Positions 1 to 9,816 of a stretch of DNA of 64,000 bases are shown here, one piece after another. The number at the start of each line of letters is the position of its first letter. The stretch's first letter is position 1. The stretch is from NCBI RefSeq assembly GCF_017562075.2, contig NC_054083.1, positions 7,198,768 through 7,262,767 on the forward strand. The letters run 5' to 3'. This stretch comes from Anopheles merus. Its lineage: Eukaryota; Arthropoda; Insecta; Diptera; Culicidae. Below the pieces are notes generated by a model. The model saw only the letters and a list, made by a program, of their open reading frames with translations, ran no database searches and was not told the origin of the DNA. The position numbers were made by a program, and so were the translations under genes.

Positions 1-473
1 GTGCGAACTGGCTTACAAATATTTATTTTTCTCTTAAGTTAGGGCATTGTTTGTCGTAAAATTGGTGATATTAGGTACAAGAAAGATCATATTATGTGTC
101 GACATACGCATTGTAGTGTTCTGATCAATTTTAAAAGAAATATTCAGCCAAATCCAAGGTGCGTTATTGTTCCGAGTTTCGGCAGGAGCCCACAGCATTG
201 AGCTGTCAAAAATGAACATTTACTGTGTACAGGCGGTCCCCGAGATACGCGGTTTTCCAAATTTGACGAAAATTTGTGATATTTTGGCTGGAAATCAGGA
301 AATTCGACTTACGCTGAAATTCGAGATACGGGGTATTTTGCTGCCGTTTTCGGTCCTCATTAACCGTGTATCTCGGGGACCGCCTGTACCTATTTTCGGT
401 AGCATTTAAAGTGAAAAATAACTTGTTTATCGTGATTTTAAAATTCAAAACAATTTAGAATAAATTAAATTAG
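1..473. repeat. Partial copy of a 12-kb-distant repeat
   Basis: This stretch is repeated at 12348-12820, same orientation, with only one mismatch noticed by eye (C at 305 region versus T in the other copy). Similarity stops sharply after 473. It begins before the window edge, so its left limit is unknown. Comparison with the second copy shows that it is the middle part of a larger inverted-repeat element (11875-13117) and that both copies contain the same nested MITE at the same place. No coding content is supported. Confidence 0.9.
230..386. mobile_element. Pogo/Tc1-like MITE, copy 1
   Basis: A 157-bp element with about 24-bp terminal inverted repeats starting CAGGCGGTCCCCGAGATA on both ends, with one mismatch near the inner side. 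It is flanked by TA at 228-229 and 387-388, the target duplication of Tc1/mariner/pogo elements. It has no coding capacity, so it would depend on a transposase supplied elsewhere. The CAG..GTCCCC start resembles pogo/Tigger ends; the superfamily call is inference. Confidence 0.8.
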
Positions 474-551
474 ATTAAATTACTTGTTCGTACCTGTTGA
501 ATTAATATCATGTTTTATGACCATGTGGAGAAGGTTATTAGTGAGACTTAC

Positions 552-1409
552 CTTCAACCCTGCGTACGAAATACGGACAGCATATTCTGCGCTATTAACA
601 AACTCCCCTTCAAAACACTGAAGCAAAATCGTACTTTTAGAACTTCGTCGTTTGCATCGTACGTAGGAAGTAGCTTATTTCTGTGTAAAAGTTTTAAAAA
701 TTAGCACAAATTTAATACAAATTCCTTTCTAAAACACTCCATACCTCTCAATCATGTCGTAGTCTAACGCATTATCCAATGAAATGGGAAATGACATCGC
801 TTTCGAGGAAGTTATCATTAAATCTATCAGAAGATAGCCACAGTGCAGTTCGTTCGACGAGGCTCTTCCAATCGGTTCGAACATTGCCCATTTCTTTAAA
901 AATGCATGATCTGTAACAAGTACATACGAATAAATCGTCTAAATTGTTCTGCCTAGTACTTACTCTCTTGTTCCCACACGGTGTTAAGATCTACATGGAA
1001 TTCTCCGATGCATGAATGCATGGTCGTGCAAATCGAAGGTCGATACAATGAAAACACGATACCTTTCCTACAAAGTTTTCGTTCAGAGCAATGCAATGAA
1101 AAACTGAAATACTTCATAGCGAATTAAGTATTCATTATTTATTCTGCCACTTGTTCTTGCCAAAACGACTAGTACAATTAACAATAAAGTAAATAAAGGG
1201 CAAGGAGCAGTAATTACCTCATTGAAATAAGGATTATCCGTACGATATGCAATCCTTGTTCGTTTATATTTTCCATTACAGGAAACCATAACGAATGTAT
1301 CACAATTGAGTTTTCGCAAATGACGTGCTTTATAAACAGTGGCAGACACTAGAAAATCCTGTTTATCATTTTGCACACACAAAATATTTTCTTGTAGTAC
1401 GTTCTCCAT
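552..1409 (-). CDS. Ferlin family protein, four internal exons (partial, frame break)
   Basis: Four consecutive exons fit a ferlin (multi-C2 membrane fusion/repair protein): about 1409-1218, 1111-964, 910-745 and 680-552, all with AG/GT borders and matching phases for the first three. The first holds a C2 strand pattern with QDF, KARHL and KRTRI then PYFNE; the second starts YFSF and has CIGEF and VDL; the third has NHAFLKKW; the fourth has NKLLP, VRFCF and then ISYAGLK. These match, in order, the ferlin C2B domain and the start of C2C. In the fourth exon the first half and second half are ferlin-like in different frames; the switch lies near a C-run at 605-608, so this may be a pseudogene or an assembly error. 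Exons for C2A and the rest of the protein were not found; downstream exons would lie left of the window. The fly ferlin Misfire is a possible relative (inference). Confidence 0.75.
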
Positions 1410-1826
1410 CTTGAAACATGTGGTTTGTAAGCAAATTTCACATGGAATGTTTGCTGCGATCGATGGATATTTTGTGTTGCCATAGACACAATGCAACCAT
1501 GCTCGCTTATCTTGTCTTGCTATACTGGCTTGTTTTGCCAACGGATCGAAATTGCAGACTCAGGCGACAACACAACATTTCACATACTGTATTGTGCAGT
1601 ATTGCACATGACTGATGTATTTTATACAATTTGTTATTTTTTCCGCTCTTTTATATTCCCTTCTTCCTAAATCAATTCTGGAATCCTGCTTTCATTATGA
1701 GGTTGTATAATCAATTTTATAATCTTTTATAATTCTTAACTGGATGTGGTGTCCGGAATTGAAAACTCGTCGTAAAGTTTTGACTTTTTTGTTAGAATTT
1801 CGTTAACATAACATGCAAAGTATTAT

Positions 1827-2257
1827 CACCGACAAACCGACGTGACACTTCGAACAAAATGAGCTTCAAAAGTTGTCTCCTTATTTCAAATGAAAATACG
1901 TTAAACACTAGCGCCATCTCTATAATGATTCGCTTACTACACTGACACGGAGAAGAAACTGCTAAATCCCCTTTTTGTTTTTCTTCGCAAATTCCAATGC
2001 GTATTGTTTTATGTATTTCTCACATCTTTTACATTGATTTGGAAACTTATAAAATGATGTTCCCGGGTGTTTTGTCCAATAATTCTCACAAAATTATGCC
2101 TCACACTTCCTTCGCCATTTGTATTTAGAAAAGTTGTTTACATCGAAGCAGCAGTGAACAGAGCTTACTTTGACAGAAGTGTTCGCCTCACTGGTAAATG
2201 ACAGTACTTTCGTGTGGGACACTTTTGTAACGCCAGTGTCACGTCGGTTTGTCGGTG
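1827..2257. mobile_element. Non-autonomous DNA transposon with 7-bp target duplication
   Basis: The ends are perfect 23-bp inverted repeats beginning CACCGACAAACCGACGTG (1827-1849 and 2235-2257). Directly outside both ends lies the same heptamer GTATTAT (1820-1826 and 2258-2264), a target-site duplication. The 431-bp element has no open frame of note. A CA terminus with 7-8 bp duplication fits P-like or hAT-like transposons; which one is not decided by the sequence. Confidence 0.85.
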
Positions 2258-2471
2258 GTATTATTGCTCACCTTTTTCTTGCTTGCATAGCCAAGTAGGT
2301 ATAATTCTCAAAACTCAGTGTAGCATATCTGGCCAATATATGAATCTACGATCCAGCGCATTGGTTACCAAAGTACTCCCTTCCGCCATCCGCCTAGGAG
2401 CTAAATAATTTTAGGTTTGCGATAATACTGAAATAGTGCACAGCCTGGTGCTGTGTTTGTGGCTGAATCGA

Positions 2472-2659
2472 AGTTACCACGTTGTAAATATCTTATTAGT
2501 ATTTGTATAGGTTATTAGATATAGCGTTAAGTAGTATTGCGTTGATAGTGTTAGATCTAATTAGAAGTATGCGTGAAACACATATGTAATGGATATTTTT
2601 GGTAGAATAAACTCAGTCTGTAAGCAACCTCCGAAGAGAAGCGACTCGACTCGATAACT
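2472..2659 (+). repeat. 5' LTR of gypsy-type element
   Basis: 188 bp, AGTTACC...GATAACT, same as the 3' LTR by eye. It contains an AATAAA motif near 2607 that can serve as poly(A) signal. The target duplication TCGA lies directly upstream. Confidence 0.95.
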
Positions 2660-2676
2660 GGCGCCCGAATTAAAAG
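2659..2676 (+). other. Primer-binding site
   Basis: TGGCGCCCGAATTAAAAG directly at the LTR end (the T is shared with the LTR). TGGCGCCC is the usual start of a site that pairs with the 3' end of a tRNA primer (lysine-type in many elements); the following bases match less clearly, so the exact tRNA is uncertain. Confidence 0.7.
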
Positions 2677-2904
2677 AAAAAAATTAGTAAACGTATAAGC
2701 TCCTAGTACTGGAGTGAAGCTACCTATAGCTGTCTTTGTTCAACCAGAGAATACGACACCCAGCCTTAGAGCTATTGCCTTCCAACTGGTGATTTGCGGT
2801 GTTGTAGCGCGAATAGGTGCACTAATTTATTCATCGTGAAAGACCGTTCGATCATTTTTTTTTGTAATCTACGTCTACCTAGTTAGAATCTAGTTAGAAA
2901 AAAA

Positions 2905-3750
2905 ATGGAACAACGCCAAGAAGAAATGAAATTCTTCATACAAATGGGACAGGTCCCTGACATCCTTAAAATGTTGCCGGAATTTGACGGTAACCCGAAA
3001 CATCTCAACACCTGGGTTGAGGATGTCGACGGAATATACAACTACTATTCCGCATTTGCAAATTGCCCGACGCAATTTGGAATAATAGAACGTACAGTGC
3101 GTAGAAAAATAATTGGTGCGGCATCGGACGCTTTACATGCCAGTAATGTAGGATTTGATTGGTCAGCAATCAAAGAAGTGTTGGTGAAGAAGTTCAGTGA
3201 TCGTCGTGATTTGATGAGTTTAGATTACGAACTTACTACAATTAAGCGTAAGAACTATGAAAATATCGAATTATACTTCGGTAGAGTGAACGAACTTCTT
3301 ACATTTATTACAAACCACATTCAAAATAATGTTAAGTATAATTCTCCTAACCATGCGTTTTTAGATTATTTTAAAGATAAAGCCGTAGATAGTTTTATAA
3401 GGGGATTAAATAGTGACTTAGGAATATTAGTTAAAACAGCTGCGCCAGACAGCTTGAATAAGGCATATGAACTTTGTGTAGAGCTCGAAAAATTACGAAA
3501 AGGTACATCGGCACAAGGTTTCCTACCAACACAAAAGTTCCCTCCGAAACAAAAACCGCACGCACCAATACCGAGCGAAACGCACACGCGTCAAGAGCCG
3601 ATGGAAGTAGATCGTACCATGCGTACACATTTGCATTATCAAAACCGGCCGGCTCAAGCTTACGCTCACCAAGAGAATGATAGCACGGCAGCTCAGTGTA
3701 GCCCAACTTTTTTTGGGACAGGCTCCAATACCAACAGCCTGTCAAGGTAA
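2905..3750 (+). CDS. gag: Gag of gypsy-type retrotransposon
   Basis: 281 residues, starting MEQRQEEMKFF after a 245-bp leader. It has the helical, charged N-terminal look of gypsy-lineage Gag capsid proteins (FDGNP, W..VD..Y) and a basic, proline- and glutamine-rich tail. No CCHC zinc knuckle is seen, as in many errantivirus-like Gags. The frame ends at TAA 3748-3750, immediately followed by an A-run, and pol continues in the -1 frame, so ribosomal frameshifting near the A-run is plausible but not proven. Confidence 0.85.
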   Translation: MEQRQEEMKFFIQMGQVPDILKMLPEFDGNPKHLNTWVEDVDGIYNYYSAFANCPTQFGIIERTVRRKIIGAASDALHASNVGFDWSAIKEVLVKKFSDRRDLMSLDYELTTIKRKNYENIELYFGRVNELLTFITNHIQNNVKYNSPNHAFLDYFKDKAVDSFIRGLNSDLGILVKTAAPDSLNKAYELCVELEKLRKGTSAQGFLPTQKFPPKQKPHAPIPSETHTRQEPMEVDRTMRTHLHYQNRPAQAYAHQENDSTAAQCSPTFFGTGSNTNSLSR

Positions 3751-3764
3751 AAAACACTGGGTTA

Positions 3765-4835
3765 GTGTTGCCGTTTATTAAAGTGCCTACAGAACATGGT
3801 TTTATTAAACTCCTAGTCGATAGTGGTGCAAATATAAACATTATTTCGGAGAAGTGGGCAAATGTGATAGGGAGTGAAACAGTTAGAAGTGAAACAAAAC
3901 AGTTTAAAAGTGTTGCCGGGATAGGAAGTGCTTCGCAAGTAGTTTTTCTTGATATTTTCTCTCCAGTGCTAGAAACAAAATATAAATTTGTGGTGTACAA
4001 CTTTCACGACTTTTTTGATGGCATAATTGGGACTGAAATAGTATTTGCACACAATATCAATTTAATTACACGTGCCCGAGAGATCGAACTCACAAAGCCG
4101 GACAATAGCAAGTATAAAATACCACTGCATTTCTATTATCCGAAAAAAATGTGTCGTGAGTATAGTAGTGTGACAATCGATCAGATACTTGACGTAGAAT
4201 CTAACACACACATCGCACACCTAACAAGAGAAGAGCGAGAATCTCTCGTTACAGTTCTTAACCAACACAGTCATGCTTTTCACGATACAGACTCAAAGCT
4301 GACGTGTACCACTAATGTCGAATGTCGAATAAGAACCACAGATGATGCACCGGTGTACCAAAAAAGCTATCCCTACCCCGTCGCTTATAAAAACGAAGTG
4401 GAACAGCAAATTTCAAAGATGTTAGCGGACGGTATTATTCGTCCTTCACGATCCGCCTGGAACTCGCCACTTTGGGTCGTTCAAAAAAAGGGAAACAGTG
4501 AATGTTCTGACGGAGAGAAAAAGTTACGATTAGTGATCGATTATAGGCGTCTTAATCAGAAAACCATCTCTGAAAAATACCCTATCCCAGACATACAAAA
4601 TATTCTTGACCAGTTAGGTGGGAATAAATATTTCACTACACTCGACCTTGCTTCTAGTTTCCATCAAATTAAGGTCAATGATCTCGACATAGAAAAAACA
4701 GCATTCTCTGTTAATAGCGGAAAGTATGAGTTTTTACGAATGCCATTTGGCTTGAAAAATGCGCCAGCCATTTTCCAACGTGCAATAGACGATGTGTTTC
4801 GTGAACACATAGGAAAATTTGCTATGTCTACATAG
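3765..4835 (+). pseudogene. pol: Pol part 1: protease and N-terminal half of reverse transcriptase
   Basis: About 356 residues open in the -1 frame relative to gag. The aspartic protease motif LVDSGAN lies near residues 17-23. Reverse transcriptase blocks follow: LRLVIDYRRLN, DLASSFHQI and FLRMPFGLKNAP. The frame stops at 4833-4835 just before the catalytic YIDD box, which is read in another frame downstream. The break is therefore a single-base-type frame shift between about 4820 and 4845 inside the reverse transcriptase. An assembly error is the alternative. Confidence 0.9.
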
Positions 4836-4843
4836 ACGATCTT

Positions 4844-6961
4844 GTGGTTTTTGGACGCAATTTAACCGAACATATCCACAACTTAAAAGTAATTTTGTCC
4901 ACTTTGGAAGAAGCGAATCTTAAAGTTCAGCTACAAAAATCGAAATTTCTTTGTCAAAGTGTGGAATATCTCGGTTATATAATTACGTTGGATGGAATAA
5001 GACCTAACCAAGCTAAGATATTGACCATAAAAAACTGGCCAAAACCAACTAACACAAAGGAATTAAGAAGTTTTTTAGGCATGGTCGGCTACTATCGACG
5101 GTTTATCAAAGGGTATGCTGATCTAACTAAACCCTTGTCTAACCATTTACGAGGAAAAAATAATTCTGATTCTTCACCAATCGAACTTACATCAGAAGAG
5201 TTAAAATGTTTCGAAAGTATGAAACAGGTAATATCGGGAAACGATATTCTTACGTACCCAGACTTCGACAAACCCTTTCTGATAACAACTGATGCCTCTA
5301 ACTACGCCATAGGCGCCGTGCTCAGTCAAGGTGAAGTGGGGAAGGATAAACCAATACATTTTGCCTCGCGAACGCTTAACAAAAGAGAAGAAAATTTTTC
5401 AGCGACTGAAAAAGAGATGTTAGCAATTTATTGGTCGCTGAAAGTTTTTCGAAACTACATCTACGGTCAAAAGTTTAAAATCATAACAGACCATCAGCCT
5501 CTAACATTTTCACTATCGTCAAAAAACGTCAATACCAAACTAAAGCGCTGGAAATCTTACTTAGAGGAACACGACTACGAAATGGTGTATACACCTGGTA
5601 AAAATAACGTGGTTGCCGACGCGCTCAGTCGCGTTCAGATATTTAGCCTAACGTCAACTCAGCATTCTGCTGAAGAAGACAGCTCAGACATGATTGAATG
5701 TACAGAAGCTCCTCTTAACGCTTTCAAGCTTCAAATAGTGTTAGAGAAGGATGCTAATGAGGATATTCTAGTTTCCTATCCTTTTCCCGGGTTCAAAAAA
5801 GTAATAATTAGAATGCACAATTTTACAGAACAGTCTCTTACGGATATTATTAAGAAATACTTCATTCCTAATAAATTAACCGGTTTGAATTGTTCAGAAG
5901 AAATCCTAGGAAAATTTCAAAATATCTTCAAAGAATATTCAAGCACAAGAATGTATAAGATACGTTTCACGCAAAATATTTTGAAGGATATTACGAACAC
6001 AGAAGAACAAGAAAACATTATACAAGTTGAACACGAAAGGGCCCATCGAGGCATAGAGGAAAACAAACGTAAAATTTTGAGGAAATTTTATTTTCCCAAA
6101 ATGACACAAAAAATTAGAAATTTCATTAAAGTTTGCGATGCGTGCAATACATGCAAATATGATAGGCGACCATTGAAAGTACAATTGCAGGAAACACCTA
6201 TACCAAACCATCCTTTTGAGATTTTGCACTTGGACATATACCAGATAGACGGGGAAAGCTTTCTTTCAAGTGTTGATAAATTTTCGAAATTTGGAAGAAT
6301 GATCCCCATTAAATCAAAACAAACGATTCATATTAGAAAAGCTTTCGAACAAACAATTACATCATATATAATTCCATCTATTGTAGTAACGGATAACGAG
6401 AAATCTTTTCTATCAGCAGAAATTCGAGGGATAATGCTAGACCTTAATATAACAGCTTACATCACACCAAGCAATAAATCTGAGGTTAATGGTCAAGTAG
6501 AACGCTTCCATTCTACGATTACCGAAATGTATCGCATACAAAAACGTCTGCAACCTAACTACTCAACTAAAAGGCGTATGGCGATAGTAGTAGGAAAATA
6601 CAACGACACTATACATAGTGTAACTAAGAAAACTCCAAAAGAAATCCTTTTAGGTATTTCTCAAAATCCAGCATCCGTTGAAGAAATTGACGAAGTTAGA
6701 AATAGGATTTATGATGAGGTAATTGTACAATTGAAACAAGCTCAAAGCAAGCAACAAAAAACTCATAATAAACTAAGGCAAGTACCTCCGCAGTTAGAAG
6801 TAGGGCAAGAAATCTTTGTAAAAGATAAAGTCTTCAAGGGGAAAGAAAAGCCCATATTTAAGAGGAATTTCGTGCAAGATGACAAACGTGTCACTGTTCA
6901 AAATGAAAATAACTTTAAAATACACAAAACAAATGTCAAAAACTTAATCATCTCCAAATAA
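4844..6961 (+). pseudogene. pol: Pol part 2: RT C-terminal half, RNase H, integrase
   Basis: About 705 residues. It starts at the YIDD region, then has the RT thumb (YLGY, LRSFLG..YYRRFI), RNase H (TTDASNYAIGAVL, FASRTL, TDHQPL) and integrase. The integrase shows a zinc-binding H/C module (ERAHRG..CDAC) and the D,D,E core (HLDIYQ, VTDNEKSF, NGQVERFHS). It ends 52 bp before the polypurine tract, leaving no room for env. The frame is not that of part 1, so this copy is disrupted in the polymerase. Confidence 0.9.
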
Positions 6962-7013
6962 CTATATACCGATTTTTTTTTGGCTCTAAAGTTGATTCAG
7001 GAGAATCAACACT

Positions 7014-7025
7014 AGAAGGATGGGG
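7014..7025 (+). other. Polypurine tract
   Basis: AGAAGGATGGGG one base before the 3' LTR, the expected plus-strand priming site for reverse transcription of the element (one T interrupts the purine run). Confidence 0.75.
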
Positions 7026-7026
7026 C

Positions 7027-7214
7027 AGTTACCACGTTGTAAATATCTTATTAGTATTTGTATAGGTTATTAGATATAGCGTTAAGTAGTATTGCGTTGA
7101 TAGTGTTAGATCTAATTAGAAGTATGCGTGAAACACATATGTAATGGATATTTTTGGTAGAATAAACTCAGTCTGTAAGCAACCTCCGAAGAGAAGCGAC
7201 TCGACTCGATAACT
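7027..7214 (+). repeat. 3' LTR of gypsy-type element
   Basis: 188 bp, identical by eye to the 5' LTR, followed by the TCGA target duplication at 7215-7218. Confidence 0.95.
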
Positions 7215-7404
7215 TCGATATTGGCAAATATGATTCGTTAGTTTTTCTAAGTCTGAAACGGCTTGAATCCATGACGGACATATTATTGATTACTTGATAA
7301 CTCGATAGAATTATTTTCACAGGCAGGTTTTATTTGTTAGGGATGTAGATAAAAAAACACACATTCTAATTTAGGTGCATAATAATTTTTCTATATTTTG
7401 TGTT

Positions 7405-7436
7405 CTATTATATTATATTATATTATATTATATTAT
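7405..7436. repeat. (ATATT)n microsatellite
   Basis: About six tandem pentamers of TATTA/ATATT between the retrotransposon and the first SINE. Confidence 0.9.
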
Positions 7437-7473
7437 CGCACCTGAGTGCCCCGCTTCGTAATGCATCCTACAC

Positions 7474-7673
7474 TTTTTTTTTCTTTGGCTCAACAACCGA
7501 TGCCGGTCAAGGCCTGCCAACCCACTTGTGGGGTTGGCTTTCAGTGACTTATTGATTTCCCCCCATAGCAGGATAGTCAAGTCCTACGTATGGCAGCACG
7601 GTCTATTTGGGGCTTGAACCCATGACGGGCATGTTGTTAAGTCGTACGAGTTGACGACTGTACCATGAGACCT
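7474..7673 (-). mobile_element. tRNA-derived SINE (SINE200-like), copy 1
   Basis: Read on the minus strand it starts with a tRNA-like head (GGTACAGTCGTCAACTCG) and a box B-type GGGTTCAAGCC, and ends in an A-rich tail (T-run at 7474-7482 on the plus strand). Related copies lie at 8241, 32340 and 48521. The head and layout resemble Anopheles SINE200; the name is from memory of the family and was not checked by search. Confidence 0.75.
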
Positions 7674-8240
7674 TAACTATAGCGCCTTTTTTATTACCAG
7701 TATTTAAGCGATGATATTTGATGTATATATTTTAGCAAATGTAAACAAAATCAAATGCTAATATTTTTGCATAAAAACAATAGCCCTGACACACAGCATT
7801 TCTACTCCAATTAATCACCACGCCTCGCCCGTGAATGATGTGCGCAAGCCTTTAATAAAGAAGAGTTTTTCCGCCAAATAAGAGTAAGAAGATATCAAGA
7901 AAAACGTAAAGTTCAAAATTTGTGATGAGTACACAAGTTGGAGGTGGAGTTGCAGTAAACAAACGATAAATACAGAACTATGCTTTTTAGCAATCACTTC
8001 CCGTTATCCTGGCAGGGTGAAATTTGTTCAATATATTGTAGCACCTTAAGGCAACTTATCTCCAAATTTGAGCAAAATCGATTGAATGTTTCATTTTTAA
8101 TAAAATATTTACAACATTAAATCTTGATGAAACCGTGAAGAATAGGAAAACGGAAAGTAAATAAGAGGGGGAAGGGTAAAAGGAGCACAAGAAATCATAT
8201 CCTGAAATATAAACTACATTTGTGCCAAATTTGGCTCAAA

Positions 8241-8377
8241 CATGCCCATCATGGGTTCAAGTCTCCAATAGACCGTGGTTCAAGTCTCGATAGTCGCTGA
8301 AAGCCAAGATCACTTTACTAGAGGGTACAGCATGGCCTTGGCCGACAACGGCTGTTGTGCAACAGAAGAAGAAGAAG
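8241..8377 (+). mobile_element. SINE200-like fragment, copy 2
   Basis: 5'-truncated copy that shares the CATGCCC..CATGGGTTCAAG box-B region with the other copies and ends in (GAA)n at 8364-8376, as does the copy at 48521. Confidence 0.65.
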
Positions 8378-8546
8378 CTTTCTTTATACAATATGAAAAT
8401 TTATGTAATGTAAGAATAATCTCATAAACTGAGTAAAAATAATAAGTTTAAAAAACACCTCAAAAAGACATTCGATTGAGTGCGGATTCTCAATGAAATG
8501 TGGACTACCGAGCGTGAACTCTACCTCATTCTTAACAAGTAAAGTA

Positions 8547-8814
8547 CAAGAAGTCCTCGATATACGCGGTAACTCTCATACGCTGGTTTGGAAATACGCA
8601 GTTTTCTAAATTTGATAGTTTCCACAAAATAAATTGAACAAATTGTCTGATGCAAAATAATTTCCCTATTGTTCGAATTTTAAAATTCTAATTCTAAAAG
8701 GGCGCCACCTATGCGAAATTACACGAAAACCAATTGCGTGATTTGACCCTCGCGGAAATTCTAGATACGCGGTTTCTTCTAGGCCCGCATTAATTGAGTA
8801 TCCTGGGGACACTG
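8547..8814. mobile_element. Diverged, longer relative of the pogo-like MITE
   Basis: The left part has GTCCTCGATATACGCGG and the right part carries GAAATTCTAGATACGCGG, CATTAA and GAGTATCCTGGGGAC, in the same order and spacing as the right half of the MITEs at 230 and 12577. It is about 268 bp rather than 157 and its ends are eroded. An older member of the same family is the best reading. Confidence 0.55.
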
Positions 8815-8939
8815 ATCACACTTTTTATTTTAAAATTAAGAATTTGTCACCTCCATGGTTTGAGTTTGAGGAAGTAAACTATAATAATTTGGTTTTGGTG
8901 ATGGCGTTTTTTGCTGGCTTTCCTCATACTTAAGTAATC

Positions 8940-9816
8940 GATCTTGCAGAGTTAAAACCGGGTCGTATTTATCTGAAGTGTTTTATGGTACGTCAGGAGT
9001 CCCTCAGGGTTGACGTTTGTAATGTCTTACCTCCTGATTGTTATCTTCTTTATGCGGATGATATCAAAATATTTTTTACCTGTGTCTTCTTCTTCTGATT
9101 GTTTGAGACTTCAGCATTACCTCAATGCTTTTGTTCATTGGTGTTCATCCAATTTAGTTCGCATGTGTCTTGAAAAGTGTTCTGTTATTTCTTTCTCTCA
9201 CTCTCTTTCTCCTATTTTGTTTAACTATACTCTTTATAACTCGTCCCTCTCTCGTGTTATGACTATCTGTGACCTTGGTGTTATACTTGACAGTCGTCTT
9301 AACTTTAAACTGCTGCTTGATGAGGTTCTACTAAAAGCTAATCGAATCCTTGGGTTTATTTTACGTTTTACCTCTATCTTTAGAGATCAAAGCTGCCTAA
9401 GAAACCTTTACTGTGCTCTGGTTAGGTCTATTCTTGAATATGCTAGCATCATTGGGAATCCTCCCACTATCGATGGCTGTTTGAGAATAGAAAGCAATCA
9501 GCGCCTCTTTACCAGGATTGCCTGTCGTCGTTTGTTCGGTGCTGCCACACTAGCTCCCTATGAAACGCGATTGCAGATATTAGGTTTTCATTCTTTTAGC
9601 TTCCGCCGCCAATTGTTTCAAGCATGTTTTATTGGTGACTTTTTATTTTCTCATACTGATGCTCCCGATTTACTCTCGTCCACCATGCTGTATGTTCCCT
9701 CTTGTTCTCTTCGTCCACGTGATCTCTGCCGATTGAACACGTCGTACAGAAAAATAGTTTCGGAATATCTATTAGGAAATTATTCAAGTTCCCTACAATT
9801 TTGGTGGGCTAATTAA
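8940..9816 (+). pseudogene. Decayed non-LTR retrotransposon reverse transcriptase, 3' part
   Basis: A reverse transcriptase block SGVPQG is read at about 9000 and the YADD active-site box at 9051-9062, but in a frame different from the following 230-residue stretch, which contains DLGVILDSRLNF, NRILGFILR and LVRSILEYAS, typical of the C-terminal RT and thumb of Jockey/CR1-type elements. There are at least one stop and one frame shift. The 5' part is missing. The A-rich end near 10786-10808 may mark the 3' end of the element, with the intervening 1 kb as 3' UTR; this is inference. Confidence 0.75.

Larger units (their letters stand above)
2472..7214 (+). mobile_element. Gypsy-type LTR retrotransposon, full length, env-less
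   Basis: A 4743-bp element bounded by two 188-bp LTRs identical by eye, which start AGTTACC and end GATAACT. The flanks carry a 4-bp target duplication TCGA (2468-2471 and 7215-7218). Internal order is primer-binding site, gag, protease, reverse transcriptase, RNase H, integrase and polypurine tract. AGTTA..TAACT ends with 4-bp duplications and a Gag without CCHC knuckles fit the gypsy lineage of Ty3/gypsy elements. No envelope-like frame lies between integrase and the 3' LTR. Pol is broken by a frame shift, so this copy is probably not autonomous despite its apparently recent insertion. Confidence 0.95.

Noticed and set aside
7612..7673. Genuine tRNA gene from the box-B-like sequence
   Set aside because: No cloverleaf can be made and the same head occurs in several SINE copies.
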